DNA from: Glandiceps talaboti
Taxonomy: Eukaryota; Hemichordata; Enteropneusta; Spengelidae
Assembly (NCBI RefSeq): GCF_964340395.1
Contig: NC_135559.1
Coordinates: forward strand, 3,393,501 to 3,457,500
Reading direction: 5' to 3'
Length of the DNA stretch: 64,000 nucleotides
Below the pieces are notes generated by a model, which ran no database searches, had not been told where the DNA came from, and worked only from the letters and a program-made list of their open reading frames with translations. Positions within the stretch are counted from its first letter, which is position 1; each line of letters starts with the position of its first letter. A program made the position numbers and the translations under genes. This document shows, in pieces, positions 37,520 through 50,790 of the stretch.

Positions 37520-40500
37520 CACACTGACACATATACATACATCATTCCACCCTTTCACTTGCTTTGAATTGCAAATCACCCAGGTACCATTACACTTTCT
37601 CCTGAAACCAATATTCAAAATGGCTGTCAGTCTTGCAGACATTTCAATTGTGCTTGCTAATAGCCAATAAAGCTTGGTATGCTGAATGCACCCCTTTGTG
37701 GAGGCCTCATAAACTTGTTTTAATCACTTCACAAACTGGGTATAAAATGTTTATGTTCTCCTGACAATGTGAAAGCCTTCAATCTGTCCTTAGTTCACCT
37801 TGATATCGGCAAATAAATTGTAGAATTGTCCTGACAGTGTAACCACTCTTTTGTAATTGGCACTACTGTAATAATGTTTATATACCTACACAAGTCATAC
37901 TACTCTCTCCTAGTTTCATCACATAATGGCTTCCTTGTATTTCAAAACAGTGTTTTAATAACTAAACAGTGCTATTTAATGAAAAATTAATTTATACTCA
38001 GCATCAAATTACTTTCCTAATATTTTCCTAGAATTGTACAGTAGGTATTTTCACTTACTTATTCATAACATTCAGAAAGTCTACATTAAAATGCATGGTG
38101 TTCAAATATTCTCATAACATATTCTAATTTTTCACAATTTTTGTGATTGCATATGAAAATTTAGTGATAAATAGTTCACAGAGTATATGTCGCATTCTAC
38201 TCACATTTTGTCCACATATTTTAGGTTTTTGTGTCGAAAAATGACAAATATAATGTTGAATTTTCTAGATAGTACAATCATTCATTTTTACAGCATCACT
38301 GTCAAAGTCTGTTTACCGATTCCGAACCACGTTATTCAATTTTCTAACCATTTTGGCTTATTGTCAAAACCTATTACAATCTGTCGTACACAGAATCTTA
38401 AAGTCTGACAAGTAATAGACGTTATAGCCTTCACACATAAATTGTTGTGCTACACACGCTGTACTTGGTACAAATTGAAACAAATGTCACCTCATCAACT
38501 GAATTTCTATCCTATTCTATTCCGTTTCCATCTCAATTCAGACACTGATATTGATCCGCTGTTTAGAACTATCTTTACAAAGTGATCCTAAATGAAATAT
38601 TTTCAGCAATGGTAGACATAAAACCACATATGTAGCTTCCATTTATTTGGAATAGAGATACATGTATCTGAATGAAACTATAAGTAATATCATGTACGAC
38701 AGTTACAAATGAAATCTACTAACTAAAGTCCCTGTTAGAAAGAGTTCTCTTCTTCAAAACAACAGACCATATTTATCGAAGATAAAAATGTCAATTTTAC
38801 CAAATGTTCACAATTTATAAATGGAACACAATTTTCAGATAGCATACAAGTACACACCAACCGACCTAATGAACAGTAAGTTGAATAGTTATAAAACCTA
38901 ATTCACTCTTTTACATAGTGTTCAACATAAAACACCTCAACCAACTTCAATGCTGTCATTTGCTGTCAAAACCTCTCCTATCCTAGTGCCAACAGTTAGA
39001 CTTATATCCTAAGTATTCACTTCCTGTGAACACAAAGATAACACCTGACCTGTGTGTTAGTTATAACCACTGACCTGTGTGTTAGTTATTACAACATTTT
39101 ATAAATTATCACACAGTAACTCCTACACTATTGTTACTTCCCTTGCAGACAAAACAGTCAACAAAATCACCATGACCTTTCACCCTGCACACCTCGCACC
39201 TCTCTCACCAATGTTTGACCTCTGACCTCGTACTCTACCACTTCCCTCACCTGTTATTTGAACTTCCAATAATTGATAATCCCCCTCTCATAATTTGTTG
39301 CCTTACTGTTTATTCAACTGTTACAGGACAAAGGTCCCATTAGTCACCCATAGAAACACCATAGTTGGCCTGATTATTTTTGCTCAAGTTTGCGATACAA
39401 TGGCTATATTTGATGACAATTGTGTAACTAAAGTCAACTTTAACACACCTGGAATATCTATGTTTCTCTGACTGTTTTCCTACAATCATAATTTTCCCAA
39501 CATTAAAGCCCCATGTTTGAATCCCATGGTCTTGGCTTACTTCTCATCTTATCAGTAATCCCATTGGATTGACTAGGATTATTCATTTGTAGGACCAAGT
39601 TTTCTACTGCTCTGCCAAACACCCAAATTTCCATCCTAAACTGTTGTAGACGTTTGATACTGACACCCAGCTGACTTTTATCATTGTCATCTGTATAACT
39701 AGAACCGTATTTTCCTGACATGTGAAAATACACAAACGCCTCAAAACCAGCATCATTCCCACGATGGGATTTTTAGTTGGAAAGAGATGATGGCAAAATT
39801 GGCATGACACAACTCAAAAAAAATAAACCATTTTAAACGTGATATCAAAAAATAGTTATATCACAACTACATGACGTGACTAATTGTTTAAAAATCTTCA
39901 GAATAAAAATTTTAAAGTGTTCACTCATCCACAGCGTTCTCTGGAAGTAAGCCTGAATCCGATCTCATTAGTGACTTTGAATGTTTATTTGTTCAAAAGA
40001 TCGTGACTAATTAAAACATTGCAATGGCCTCCTGCCAATTTGAAGGTAGCCACACATTTGCCACAAATTTTTTAGTCCTGCCAGCAAGAAGGAATACCAG
40101 TCCCTGACTTCCCAGCATGCTACTGTGCTGCCCACAACAGGAAGCTGACATTTTCACACCCAGAAGCCAGTCCCGATCTCCCTGGCTTCATCTGAATGGG
40201 CTGTTCCAAACAGCAAAAGAATACCACACAAATGATTCAATAGAATGTAAATCTAACAATGGAAAGTCTCATTTACCAAACAATAGAGACAAATCAGTCA
40301 TTCTGTAAACCCAAATCAAATTAAACTAATAAATTAGATATTACTGAATCATTGACAAATACAATAGTATCTGAATGATTACAGATTTAATCTTTAATTA
40401 CAATGTACACAAAATATTTCTGTATTCAGACAGAGATTTACTGTTTTCCCCCTTGGTTACTAAACTATTGACTTTATTAAAGATCCCATTTATTGGTAGT

Positions 40501-41869
40501 TATCTGAGATACAGAGAAATTTAAAATATATTAGTTTCATACAATGTTTATTATGTCATGCAAGTCACGGCTACTATTGAATAAACTAATCCTACTGACA
40601 AAAGGCCGCCGTGGCTCGTTGCTCATTTCTAACCAAAACAGTACAATTGAGGAATTACATTATTGTGCTAATATAACTCAGATGTTTGGGGAGATTGAAG
40701 AACAGGCAGAGTACAATGTATGCAAATGTATACAGTATCGCATAATTTCCATGGTTACGCTAATGAATTCAATCAAATTAAAGAACCTTTCTTGCCGTAC
40801 TAAATTCTCTGTCATCTGACTTCCTTCGCATATTGGGTGTTTTCTAGGCAATGTTTTATCCAAATAATTCTTTGCAAAATGTATGAATTTGTGTGAGCCC
40901 TTATATTCACCTTTAAGCCTAAGGAGATACACATCACTTTTGCTTGCAAGCAGTCCATTTTCAGAGTGATATTTTTCAAAATGGCGCACATGATGATAAA
41001 TGCATTCGAAACCATCAAACTTTGGAAACTTATACCGTCACCATATCCTAAATTATTATAATGTAAAATACTACATGTAATTCTGTCTTTCTAAGACCTA
41101 CACGCCTTGAGGGACAAACATAAAATAATGCCACTTCTAGAAAACAGAGATGTGATGGATTTGCTGTCCACTTCAAATAAACGAGAAAGCTGTAAAAAGC
41201 AAAATGTCATGCACTAAAGCCTCAGTTCAAAGCAATACATGTATATGGTACACAAAATATATATCTCAGCCTACAGGAATTTAACCTCACATCAAATTTT
41301 AGTCAAAGGGTCAACATTAGTGTAAGTTACGACCATTATTTTTCTTTTCAGTTTAACCTGATGATACTGAGTAACGTTACTTTACTTCAACTAATAGATA
41401 CAAAGTTTAACTATGTGTTTCTCCCTACCTTATACTCAAGGCTTACATTTCAAGAACTGTGTTACTCAATTATTTTGACTCTAAGCTTTGTTTTTCACTA
41501 TCATAGGAGGTCTGTGAGTCTGCTTTGATAGGATTTGACAGTTGGACTATGAGTGGCCTAGATGTTCTGATTCCAAACCAACGGATAGACTCTAGACCAG
41601 ACTGATTCCAAACAAACTAGAAAACTTTATCAACTGGAACGTTCTACTTGGAAATAGTACAGGGGAAAAGTGAACAGCCCCAAAAGTAAACAGCTTCATA
41701 AAAAGCCAGTTTCAATATGTTTGAAACAACACACTCTGTATCATAACATCCATAGAAAGGCAAAACTATTACTAAGTTTGTACAATACCTATTTTTGACA
41801 GTACTACTGGAATGCGAGAACACCACAAAGGGACCAAAAATTCACCATGTGTAAGAGTCTTTACTAGGT

Positions 41870-42240
41870 GTTCAGATGTTTGTGATCTAGCTTGCCTACA
41901 AGCATTGGCTTTCACTTGCCGTCTTACATCTAGCCTGTCTATAGGCATTGGCTTATGGAATGGTATTTACTCAGGAAAGTTTTCATACATCTAGCATGTC
42001 TACAGACATGGCATTCACCTAGCCTGTCCACAGGCATTGCCTTATGGCGTGGTATTTACCTAGGAAAGTTTTCATACATCTAGCATATGTCTACAGACAA
42101 TGGCTTATGCTATGGCATTCACCTAGCCTGTCTATAGGCATTGGCTTATGGCGTGGCATTCACCTAGGAAAAGTTTTCATACATCTAGCCTGTCTACAGA
42201 CAATGACTTAGAAATGGTGTTCCCCTTCTTACACTTAGTC
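41870..42240. repeat. Minisatellite with CTAGCCTGTCTACAGACATTG units, copy A (intron 2)
   Basis: About seven units with the words ATCTAGCCTGTCTACAGACA, TTGGCTTATGG and ATTCACCTAGGAAAGTTTTC in varying arrangement. The same family recurs at 46976-47205 in the same orientation, on the other side of exon 2. Confidence 0.85.
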
Positions 42241-44717
42241 TGACATTGGTTTGGATTCACATTTGCCTTCTTTGGTGACAGGCAAATCCAATTGGCAAGT
42301 ACCAAATCCAACTAATGACTATAGGATGGGCAATACCAAATATAATTTACAATATTAACAATTTAGATGAGTTTTCTCAGTTTTTTACTCTGCCATATTA
42401 CAATATCTGGACCCCATTGTTAATTTACTCTGCCATATTACAATATCTGTACCCCATTATTAATTTTATGCATTGAAATATATCAAAATTGGCAGTATCT
42501 GATCACTCGTGCTTGGAAAATTTTCATTATACATTATTGATGTTGACAGCAACAAAACAGCTGGCTTTGATGGAGACAGAGTGTCGTCTTACAACATGCA
42601 ATGTCAAGTAGAATTTAATGACACCAAAACTTAGTATTCAATGAACTTAGATATTGGTGATGTGTTTATTACCTTCACTTGGACAAACTAGACTTTCTAA
42701 TGACCCTACAAAGTACACAACACATAACTAATGAGGTATGAGTTCAGACAACATAGCTAAAATATGTATAAGGTACCTAGACTTAGAAATGACTGTCTGC
42801 AGCAAGGGATGTCTCTGCTAGACTGAAGAGTTTCAGAAGTAAGGAAATTGTCGTCCTGCCCTGGCCTGAAATCCCTGAATTCTAACTCCACTTATTCACT
42901 CTTCCCTGGAGTCTCCACAAAACCTCTCTCATACTTACAAAGTGCATAGTAGTGTTTCAATATGACCTTTACTAGAATCTACACCATCAGCTGTCTCTGT
43001 TAATTTTTCAGTTTCTTTTTAAGATGTCTTTAATGTCCTACAGGGTAGCATTATGTGGCGTCAAGATAGTCCTACAGGATAGCAATAGCAAATACCAAAC
43101 GACATCCATCAAATCTAAACAGCAAGCATGACAATGACTGAGAGTCATTTCTTGATGGGTTTTAGAGTCATATACACTTAAAACTTAGAACGAGCCCTTT
43201 CCTACGATACAAACCTGTCAAAAAATGAGTAACTTAACCACTCCCCCCTCACCGAAACAACAAGACACAAACAAGCAAACTAATTCCACAAGTGACGTGA
43301 CAGTTCCTGTATAAAGAAGTTCACCTTCCGGATGTGTCTCTCTTCTTCATGAAAACAAAAACTTGTCAATGATGAAACAACTACTTCAGGTTGTTCAGTC
43401 AGATAAGATAAGGAGAAAGGAAATGACATCATCAAATAGTTGAACATTTCTGAGATTTGTGTTGAAGTCAACAAATAACAACAAATACAGCACAATGGGA
43501 ATTACAAGATTAATATAAATCCACTTGTCAATGTCCATGGTAAAGATGAATTCTCAATAACCAGAATTTTGTTAACGTATCAACATAGTCATAATAACTG
43601 TCACACAACGGAAGCCAGTTTCAGTTGAACCAAATCGCCATCTGGCTCCACAAATTTGTTTTCTAACATTGCTACATTTCATCATCTGGCACAATAATAT
43701 TTATGTTACATTTTAATCCACTTACATGCCAGGAAAAATAAATGTTGTTACAATGTATATGATTTGGCAACAATCTGCAAAGCTATGGAATGATATTTTG
43801 TGGCACAGCAAATGTTGGTAAGATTTCTGTCACATTTTTACAAACTAGATTTTTGTTAAGTAAGATGATACAATGAAGCAAGGTAAGAAAGACTTGTTCA
43901 GATAGACATTTTATTTCATGTCAATTGGTTTCCATATTAATTCATCCTTGAACTTTTAAAAAAAACACTAGAATATATATCAATTTTTTTCCATCTATTC
44001 TGTCACCACTTTTCTTCATCTTTCGGACATCTGGAAACACAATCTCACGTAAATCCCTAACAGCATACGGAAGATGTGAGAGTATTCATTTTCTGAAAAT
44101 ATGTAAATATTTTGTGCAAACAGGAATGTTTAACTTTGTATAGTATTACAGTCATCACAAAGCTATGATAAATTAAAATGTTGGCCATGTTATTTGAAAA
44201 TTGTGGTTCCTTTCTATAAAACATGAACATTTTCAAGAATGGGTTGGGTAGAGGGAAGAGTGTTCTGCTGAAAATTCAAGAAAATATTTATTTGGGTCCT
44301 CAAAATTGATGATGAAATTCATCGGAAATGGAACAAAATTTTACTAGATTACACTTCTTTAGCGAACAGCAGTTAACTGGGCTTACATGTTCTAAATATT
44401 ATTGAAAAATACAGTAAATATTTTTTGCAAATCTGGGGGCCAGGCTGTAATAAGCTTATAACCAGTCTCCCATATACATATTACATACAGCAGGTATAAT
44501 TATTTAACACATTCCGGGGTCAACCAGCAAAAATGTAATCTGCAGTGACAATAATTTATTCGCTCTGCTAGAATAGTGATGAAAACGTACAATTGGAGTG
44601 TTCCCTATACATGAGTCACAACTGATATGCTGTGAGTCATTACACCCAAGCTATTGTTGATCGACACCTCTTACATAACAATTACTCACTTCCTTCAACC
44701 TGTACATACAACACATA

Positions 44718-44923
44718 CTGTAAACCTGGAAATGTTCGCGTAAGATTTATTTTCGCTAATTTTGCTACAAAACAAAAACGCGAAAATAAGTAGTAGCGAA
44801 AATATATATTTCTGCATAATGCAATGTACCAGTATGGTTATTAGTGAAAATTAATCTTTGTGAACTACATGAAGACTGTAAAATCGCAAAATTTTCTAGT
44901 CGTGAAAATATGCAGGTTTACAG
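44718..44923. mobile_element. 206-bp TA-flanked MITE
   Basis: The ends CTGTAAACCTGGAAATGTT (left) and CTGTAAACCTGCATATTTT (right, reverse-complemented) form imperfect terminal inverted repeats with a perfect 11-bp core. TA lies on both sides (44716-44717, 44924-44925), as for Tc1/mariner/pogo superfamily target sites. The interior is rich in TTTCGCG/CGCGAAA words, a MITE style widespread in marine invertebrates. Non-coding. Confidence 0.8.
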
Positions 44924-46509
44924 TATCTCACTTCCCTCACCCTGTTCATAACATACCTCACTTCCCTCAACCTGTACACTAAACACACCTCACGTTCCTC
45001 TAAATATCAGGTAACATATCAACTGGAATAATGAGAACTATTTTAATCAACAAACATTTATCTTATCAAGTTCATGGTTAGTCTATACAACTGATTAAAA
45101 TTCAAGGTTTTTTACACCCTCTGAGGGCCAAGGTCACAGAACCACAACCTTTGACGGCACTGGATACCTACACAACCCTAAATGTTCAAATGAAAATGTT
45201 TACCTACAATAAAAAAAATTGTTGTTTTTTTTAGTCAGGGTAGAAGTTTTCATTTGTAACTATGAACCTTGAGTCCATGAACATTGTTTGCAAAGATGAA
45301 GTAATTCAAATTTGTTCCATTCTCATAACCCTACATTTTTAAGGCATTTTCTAAAAAATTTCAGTAGACAGGATTTCTTTTGAATAAAGATAAAAATAGT
45401 ACGATGTTGACAAATATGTCTGTATTTTTAATTCTCAAAAAAATATGACAGATTGTCGTAAGTCAAAAGGTCCTTCAAAATACCTAACACAGTTGAATAA
45501 ACACCACACAAACAAGTTCGTCTATTTTTCAAAAATCCTAAATGTACCTCCCTTAGTTTTCAAAAGCCTTCTTTCAAAAACAACTCTTATTTTTGGTCTG
45601 AGATTAACATTAAATTTTTAAGTTAGTCATTTTGGATATCAATACCCTCGAGACAGACAAACTCTTCTAAATGACATCAAAAACCTTTATCGGAAATTTT
45701 TTCTTCATTAATAATTTAGGCAGCTCTTCGAAGCTGCAATCTACCTCCAGCTAAGTCCTTCAAAATCAATGATTTTCTTTGACAGATGGTTGAACACTTT
45801 GTCCATCATCATTTTCTATTTTCAGTTGTCAAAACAGATCCCTTGCATTGGAAATGATGAGACCCAAACACCAACTGTATTTAGGGTATTAAATGTAGTG
45901 TTACTTTGATTCATCCAACCCATCAAATAATAACTACAGGTCATTATTTCGGTTGATGGCAATCATAAATTCATTTCCGCAGCTATCATAAAATAATTAG
46001 TTCATCCGTTCTTGAGCTTTTATTTCACATTAACACTTTTCAAAGGACAAGCAAAAATAATTAACATTCGTGTCAGCAGTCTGTGCTACGGTAGGAGTCG
46101 CTGTAGTTCCTAGTTTATACCTTTGATAATTCAAGTGGCGACAGTTTCTTTTCTGTGCTGTGTACGACTAATAAATCTCTGATTAATTTTTAAGAGAAAA
46201 ATATCAGACTATTCTTTTTGAAGTGAAAATGTGACAAAATTCACTTTACTATTCTTCAAACAAATGTTGTTTGACATTATTTGCAGCAAGTTTGTAATGT
46301 GGTATGACAGTTTCAATTTGCACACACGCTCCCAAATGCTTGGAAGCAATTTTCTCACTGAGCAATATTCCCATTTCAATTTTTACACAACAATGCTAAC
46401 CATTCTGTCAGAAGTTCTGATATTCAGTTACTTCCTAGTCACACACGCCTGCTGAGACCACATCCAGACATCCCCCATATCCCACACAAACAGCTGTTCA
46501 AACACCTAC

Positions 46510-46668
46510 CATCAAATCTCCGCCATCTTGATTTTAAAGTTTCTCTCAAAAATCTACTGCTTTCATCAATTGTTTCTTCAAATTCTGTGCGACTAGCCTT
46601 GGTTAGTTCGTTTTCCATTTCTGCTGTGCAACACGTAAACCCCTGTGTACAAATCTGAAGATGTTCTC
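46510..46668 (-). CDS. GPC4/6: Glypican exon 2: CxxxxxCC motif, start of the N-terminal helical domain
   Basis: The exon is 159 bp with phase 1 at both ends, so it is frame-neutral. It follows the acceptor ...CACTACAG and ends at the donor GTAGGT (46509-46504). It encodes GEHLQICTQGFTCC, the diagnostic early glypican segment with three conserved cysteines (human GPC4 has the closely related GDHLKICPQGSTCC). The helical stretch that follows (EMENELTKASRTEFEETID) runs to WRRFD. In known glypican structures this helix packs into the elongated cysteine-stabilised core. Adjacent helix residues differ from vertebrates but the spacing is kept. The same minisatellite family lies in both flanking introns. 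Confidence 0.95.
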
Positions 46669-46737
46669 CTGTAGTGAAAGAAAACAAAAATTCAAAAATT
46701 AAAATTGTGTACATGTTACCAATAATGGACATACATC

Positions 46738-46800
46738 ATGTAAGAAGAGCCTATGGCTCAACAATTTATTGAGATTAAATAAAGTCAACAACAATAAATA
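46738..46800 (+). mobile_element. Possible retroposon 3' end upstream of exon 2
   Basis: A small hairpin (GAGCC-TAT-GGCTC) is followed by ATTAAATAAAGTC and AACAACAATAAATAAT. CR1/L2-like 3' ends combine a hairpin with short tandem repeats. Weak evidence; could be chance. Confidence 0.2.
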
Positions 46801-46975
46801 ATATAGCTCATAAAAAATATCAACATATGTAAGAATTAGTGACATTTTGTAGAAATTCAGTGACTTGTCGTACGCATTTCTAGAAACAGCAGTATGGCTG
46901 CATGAAGGTTTGAGTTAACTTTTGTTGGAGTGAATAACTTGTAACAAACACCATTACAAATTGATCAGACACAAT

Positions 46976-47205
46976 TTCACCTAGCCTGTGTATAGGCATT
47001 GGCTTATGGTATAGCATTCACCCAGGTAAGTTTTCATACATCTAGCCTGTATACAAATTTGGCATTCACTTTCCAACACCTAGCCTGTCTACAGACACCT
47101 GGTTTAGATTTGGTATTCACTTTCCTACACCTAGCCTGTCTACAGACATTGGTTTAGATTTGGTGTTCACCTTCCCACACCGAGCCTGCAGGTTGTCTGC
47201 AGATG
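46976..47205. repeat. Minisatellite with CTAGCCTGTCTACAGACATTG units, copy B (intron 1)
   Basis: Five units, some with GTTTAGATTTGGTATTCACT spacers. Shares CACCTAGCCTGT, TTGGCTTATGG and GTTTTCATACATCTAGCC with the array at 41870-42240, about 5 kb away. Confidence 0.85.
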
Positions 47206-48112
47206 GAAATAAGTCCGAATCCACCAAGGTGCTGACTATGCACGTTACAAATCTAAATTTAGTAAGTAACAAGCGCTGAGATCAACTCCTAATCAAGAAA
47301 GCCTTTATACATGTTCACGTAGCTCTCTCTACGGATATCAACACTATCAGCAGCTGTTGTTTTCCTGCAGCTAACAAGGAAAATCTTTAATTAATCGGAA
47401 ATTGAATGACTGCTCCTCTTTCTCGCACAGGAAGCCAATCGTTTTACTCAGCAAAGATGAGAAAGGGATTGCCTTGCATCAACCGAGTTGTGTGGGCAAA
47501 CAAAATAGCAGGGTGGTCGTACAGGTCTATTTGGAATCACAAACACTCATTGCCTGGGTAAATGCAGTACAATATGATAAAGTCCAGGAATTCTACCAAC
47601 ACCAACAGGAAAGAACTGTATATTATTATAAAATATGGGAAGTGAATATAACTGCACAAACATAATTCATGAAAATCAAGAAAATATTACGCCGATTTGA
47701 AGATGCTGACTGTGTCATGAGCAATGCAAATCAATAGCATTAACAAGGGTTGTCATAACCTATAACAACCAGGGTATAAATCCCATATTTTATGTCTAAA
47801 CACATTCAATTCGGTTTGCATGTCGTAAACTGTATTTGATGAACAAAAGAAATTTTTGTTTCTCACAAAGTTTTCATTAATAGAACCAGGGTAGAATTTC
47901 TGTATTTTTCTATCTGTGGTAATTAGTATTTGATATATAAAAGAATGTTGTTTTTTAATAAATTGTTTTTGTTAATATTTATATAACATGTTAACTATGT
48001 CATCAATGATGTTACATTATCAACTTTGCTTTCGTCCTGAACCAAAACATCAGGCAAAATCAAAACAGAGTATTTTTTATCCTCTACTGCTGCAAATGAC
48101 AAAATTGATAAT

Positions 48113-48303
48113 TAATGCAAATGATAGGCAACATCAGCTTGTGTCCCTTTAATGCAAACGATAGGCAACATCAGCTTGTGTCCCTTTAATGAAAACGATA
48201 GGCAACATCAGCTTGTGTCCCTTTAATGCAAACGATAGGCAACATCAGCTTGTGTCCCTTTAATGTAAATGATAGGCAACATCAGCTTGTGTCTCTTTAA
48301 TAA
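48113..48303. repeat. 37-bp minisatellite, 5 copies
   Basis: Units beginning TAATGCAAACGATAGGC start at 48113, 48150, 48187, 48224 and 48261, a constant 37-bp period, with the last ending in a duplicated TAA. Very homogeneous. Confidence 0.95.
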
Positions 48304-48700
48304 TGTAAAAGATTGACTACACCTATTGACAGATAAAATGTCCATATCAGTCCACTTAGCCTTGGATTCATATTTTGAAATTCCCAAATGAAAAATACCA
48401 ACTTTTCATAACAATGAGTGTGATTATTATGCAAACGAGATCCAATCTTCTGAGAACACTGCAGTTCAATTTTGTATAATAGCTTTGTAGGGGTTTACAA
48501 GTTGTAATTTGCCCAAACATCTGAATAGCCCAGGTTGGTACCCATCACCAAGATACAGAAGTCTACTGTGTTACTGGTGAGTGCATTGATGAAATCTACC
48601 AGGCCAAGACTTGGTGGGATGTGCTACTAGCAGAGATAACACTGATGACATCTACCAACTACTACTTGGTGTGCTTGTGTGACTTCCATAGTCACATACT

Positions 48701-50207
48701 GTACCGTTAAAGTCGTATTATAAGCCGCATACATATTATAAGTCGCACCCCTACTTGGAGGCGCTGGCTTTGAGGGTACATCAAACAATTTGTGAATAAT
48801 AGAAAGTATGTATTATAAGTCGCACCCCTACTTCACAGCTAGCTTCACCTCGTATTTGCACCAAAACAATAGTAACGACGCATTCAAGTGTAATACTTTT
48901 TGTTTAAAATTTGAATACAAAGTATCACTTTATGTACCACCTCTTCACACGTACTGGGATATCAAAAGAAGGGTGTTGCAATCCCTTCCTTTCGGCAGGG
49001 AGCGGGACATTTACACCTATCGTACTAATAAAGTTACGCACTGTATATCAAAAGAAGGGTGTCGCAATCCCTTCCTTTCGGCAGGGAGCGGGACATTTAC
49101 ACCTATCGTACTACTAAAGTTACGCACTGTATATCAAAAGAAGGGTGTCGCAATCCCTTCCTTTCGGCAGGGAGCGGGACATTTACACCTATCGTACCGA
49201 TAAAGTTACGCACTGTATATCAAAAGAAGGGTGTCGCAATCCTTTCGGCAGGGATCGGGACATTTACACCTATCGTACCGATAAAGTTGTATGGCTGCCG
49301 ATCACACCCCAAGTACAAGAAGCCGCTTCGTACTTGTTCACACGTGTTGGAGTTCGAGTTCAAGTTCAAGAGAAAGGATATATTGATGAAAAAGGTGAGT
49401 TTTAATTTATAACGTGTTTCATGTACCATTCTGTTCAGCTGTGACCACGATAGCAAAAGGTGAGTTTTTTAACACATGTTTCATGTACCATAGCTGTGAT
49501 CACGCTAGCAAAGCATGGAGTTGTTTACATCGACGTGTTCTCAGTGGGCCATCATATATGCTAATGTTTCGTGACGTTTCATGACGTCGTATGCGTAACG
49601 GCCAATAGTCATTCGACGATTATTTAAATTTGTTTACGAGTTCATGAACGCAGTTGACCTTTCAACTTAGAATGAGAGAATCGATGTCAATTTGATTTAT
49701 ACCGCCAAATCTTTCAGTCTACTTTCAACCTATATTTTTTCCAAACACGATCGTTTCAAAATATCTGACATCGTTGTGTTTCTACCATTCCACAGGCTGC
49801 ATTGAGTACACCCGGAGAACGTTCCCAAGACTGACTGAAGATCGGCGGCGTCTACCGTACTTCTTTGGGATTCCTGTAGGGTACATCTTACGGAACGAGT
49901 GAAAGATGAGTAGCGTGACCGTAACGTCGATGTTGCTGTCATTCCGGGCAGCCTTACCGATCCCCTCCAGCCACACTTATCATTTCATTCTTACACTTTG
50001 AAACTTCATAATAAAGTTTTCATATTGTGTTACAGACGTCCATTTTTCCATAACCGAGAGTTCGGGTGAATTTCTACCACATCCACATTTTGAAAAATTG
50101 AAAAGTCTTTATTATAAGTCGCACCCCTAGTTCAAGAAATAAAATTGGTTCTTTATTTTGCAACATTGTAATATAAGCCGCGGCTTATAATACGACTTTA
50201 ACGGTAC
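48701..50207. mobile_element. Pogo/Tc1-like DNA transposon with 28-bp perfect terminal inverted repeats
   Basis: The left end GTACCGTTAAAGTCG... at 48701-48728 is the exact reverse complement of 50180-50207 over 28 bp. Subterminal blocks ATTATAAGTCGCACCCC occur near 48735 and 48812 and, inverted, near 50110, a pattern I associate with pogo/Tigger-type elements. The outer boundary is uncertain; a TA target site inside the GTAC end is possible. The element is about 1.5 kb. I found no recognisable transposase (no CENP-B helix-turn-helix or DDE domain), so it is probably non-autonomous. Its left half carries an 86-bp tandem array. CpG density is higher than in the surroundings, consistent with a fairly young insertion. 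Confidence 0.7.
48960..49290. repeat. 86-bp tandem array inside the TIR element, about 4 copies
   Basis: Units beginning TATCAAAAGAAGGGTG start at 48960, 49046, 49132 and 49218, a constant 86-bp period; the last unit has a deletion of several bases. Copies are almost identical, so the array is recent. Because 86 is not divisible by three, the same peptide words (SKEGC, GTFTPIV, REDIYTYR-like) reappear in rotating frames, which explains the overlapping open frames here. Confidence 0.9.
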
Positions 50208-50790
50208 CTGTCAACATAATACCAACTATATATTGTTTATCACCCTTCTCAGTGTGTGATCACCCATGTTTTTGAACCCAGTAAATCTTTGATGATAATT
50301 TAATGTTAGACTTGTGATCACCATCACAGCTGCACTGAGTATGAACTTTTCAACTCCATATTCCATTGTGTAATAGGAATAATGAATTTCTAAGCAGATT
50401 TTCATAAAATAGAAAGCAAAAATCCATAACAGATGACAAAGCTTAATGGTATGTCTTTGTTATCTACCGAATAAAAGCCACAATGCATTTTGGGTGGACA
50501 TTTTCAAAATGAAGCCACAAAAATTGAATCACACATTAATTTTAGTTAGAGAAAAATTACAAAATTTTCAAAAAGTGAACAAAAACCCTGTTATGTATAC
50601 AATTCAACATGTCAGAAAAATTGTAAAAAAAAAAAATCCAAAATGGAACAAAATTCCCTTAAATGATACATTTCATAGAAAAAAATTAAAAATATCAAAA
50701 TAGAGTGAAAACCCCATCAAACCAAAACATAAAACCAGATTTAAACTGAATGCCTCCCCTGTAAGGGAATCACTTATTATACAAATAACT

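Larger units (their letters stand above)
31121..46509 (-). other. Glypican intron 2 (15,389 bp)
   Basis: Phase-1 intron. It contains minisatellites at 31190-31468, 34262-34650 and 41870-42240, degenerate repeats at 32150-32650, an inverted-repeat element at 33510-33720, the 36078-37200 repeat element, CA runs, and a TA-flanked MITE at 44718-44923. A 40-bp class doublet is present near 42380-42470. Stretches 37520-41860 and 42250-44700 look unique and AT-rich and hold no gene I can recognise. Confidence 0.9.

Noticed and set aside
40678-40989. 103-codon minus-strand open frame with a plausible amino-acid mix
   Set aside because: No motif, no splice context joining the glypican frame, no other support.
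48808-49412. Overlapping open frames with repeating SKEGC / GTFTPIV words
   Set aside because: Explained by the 86-bp array inside the TIR element; no transposase motif is seen.
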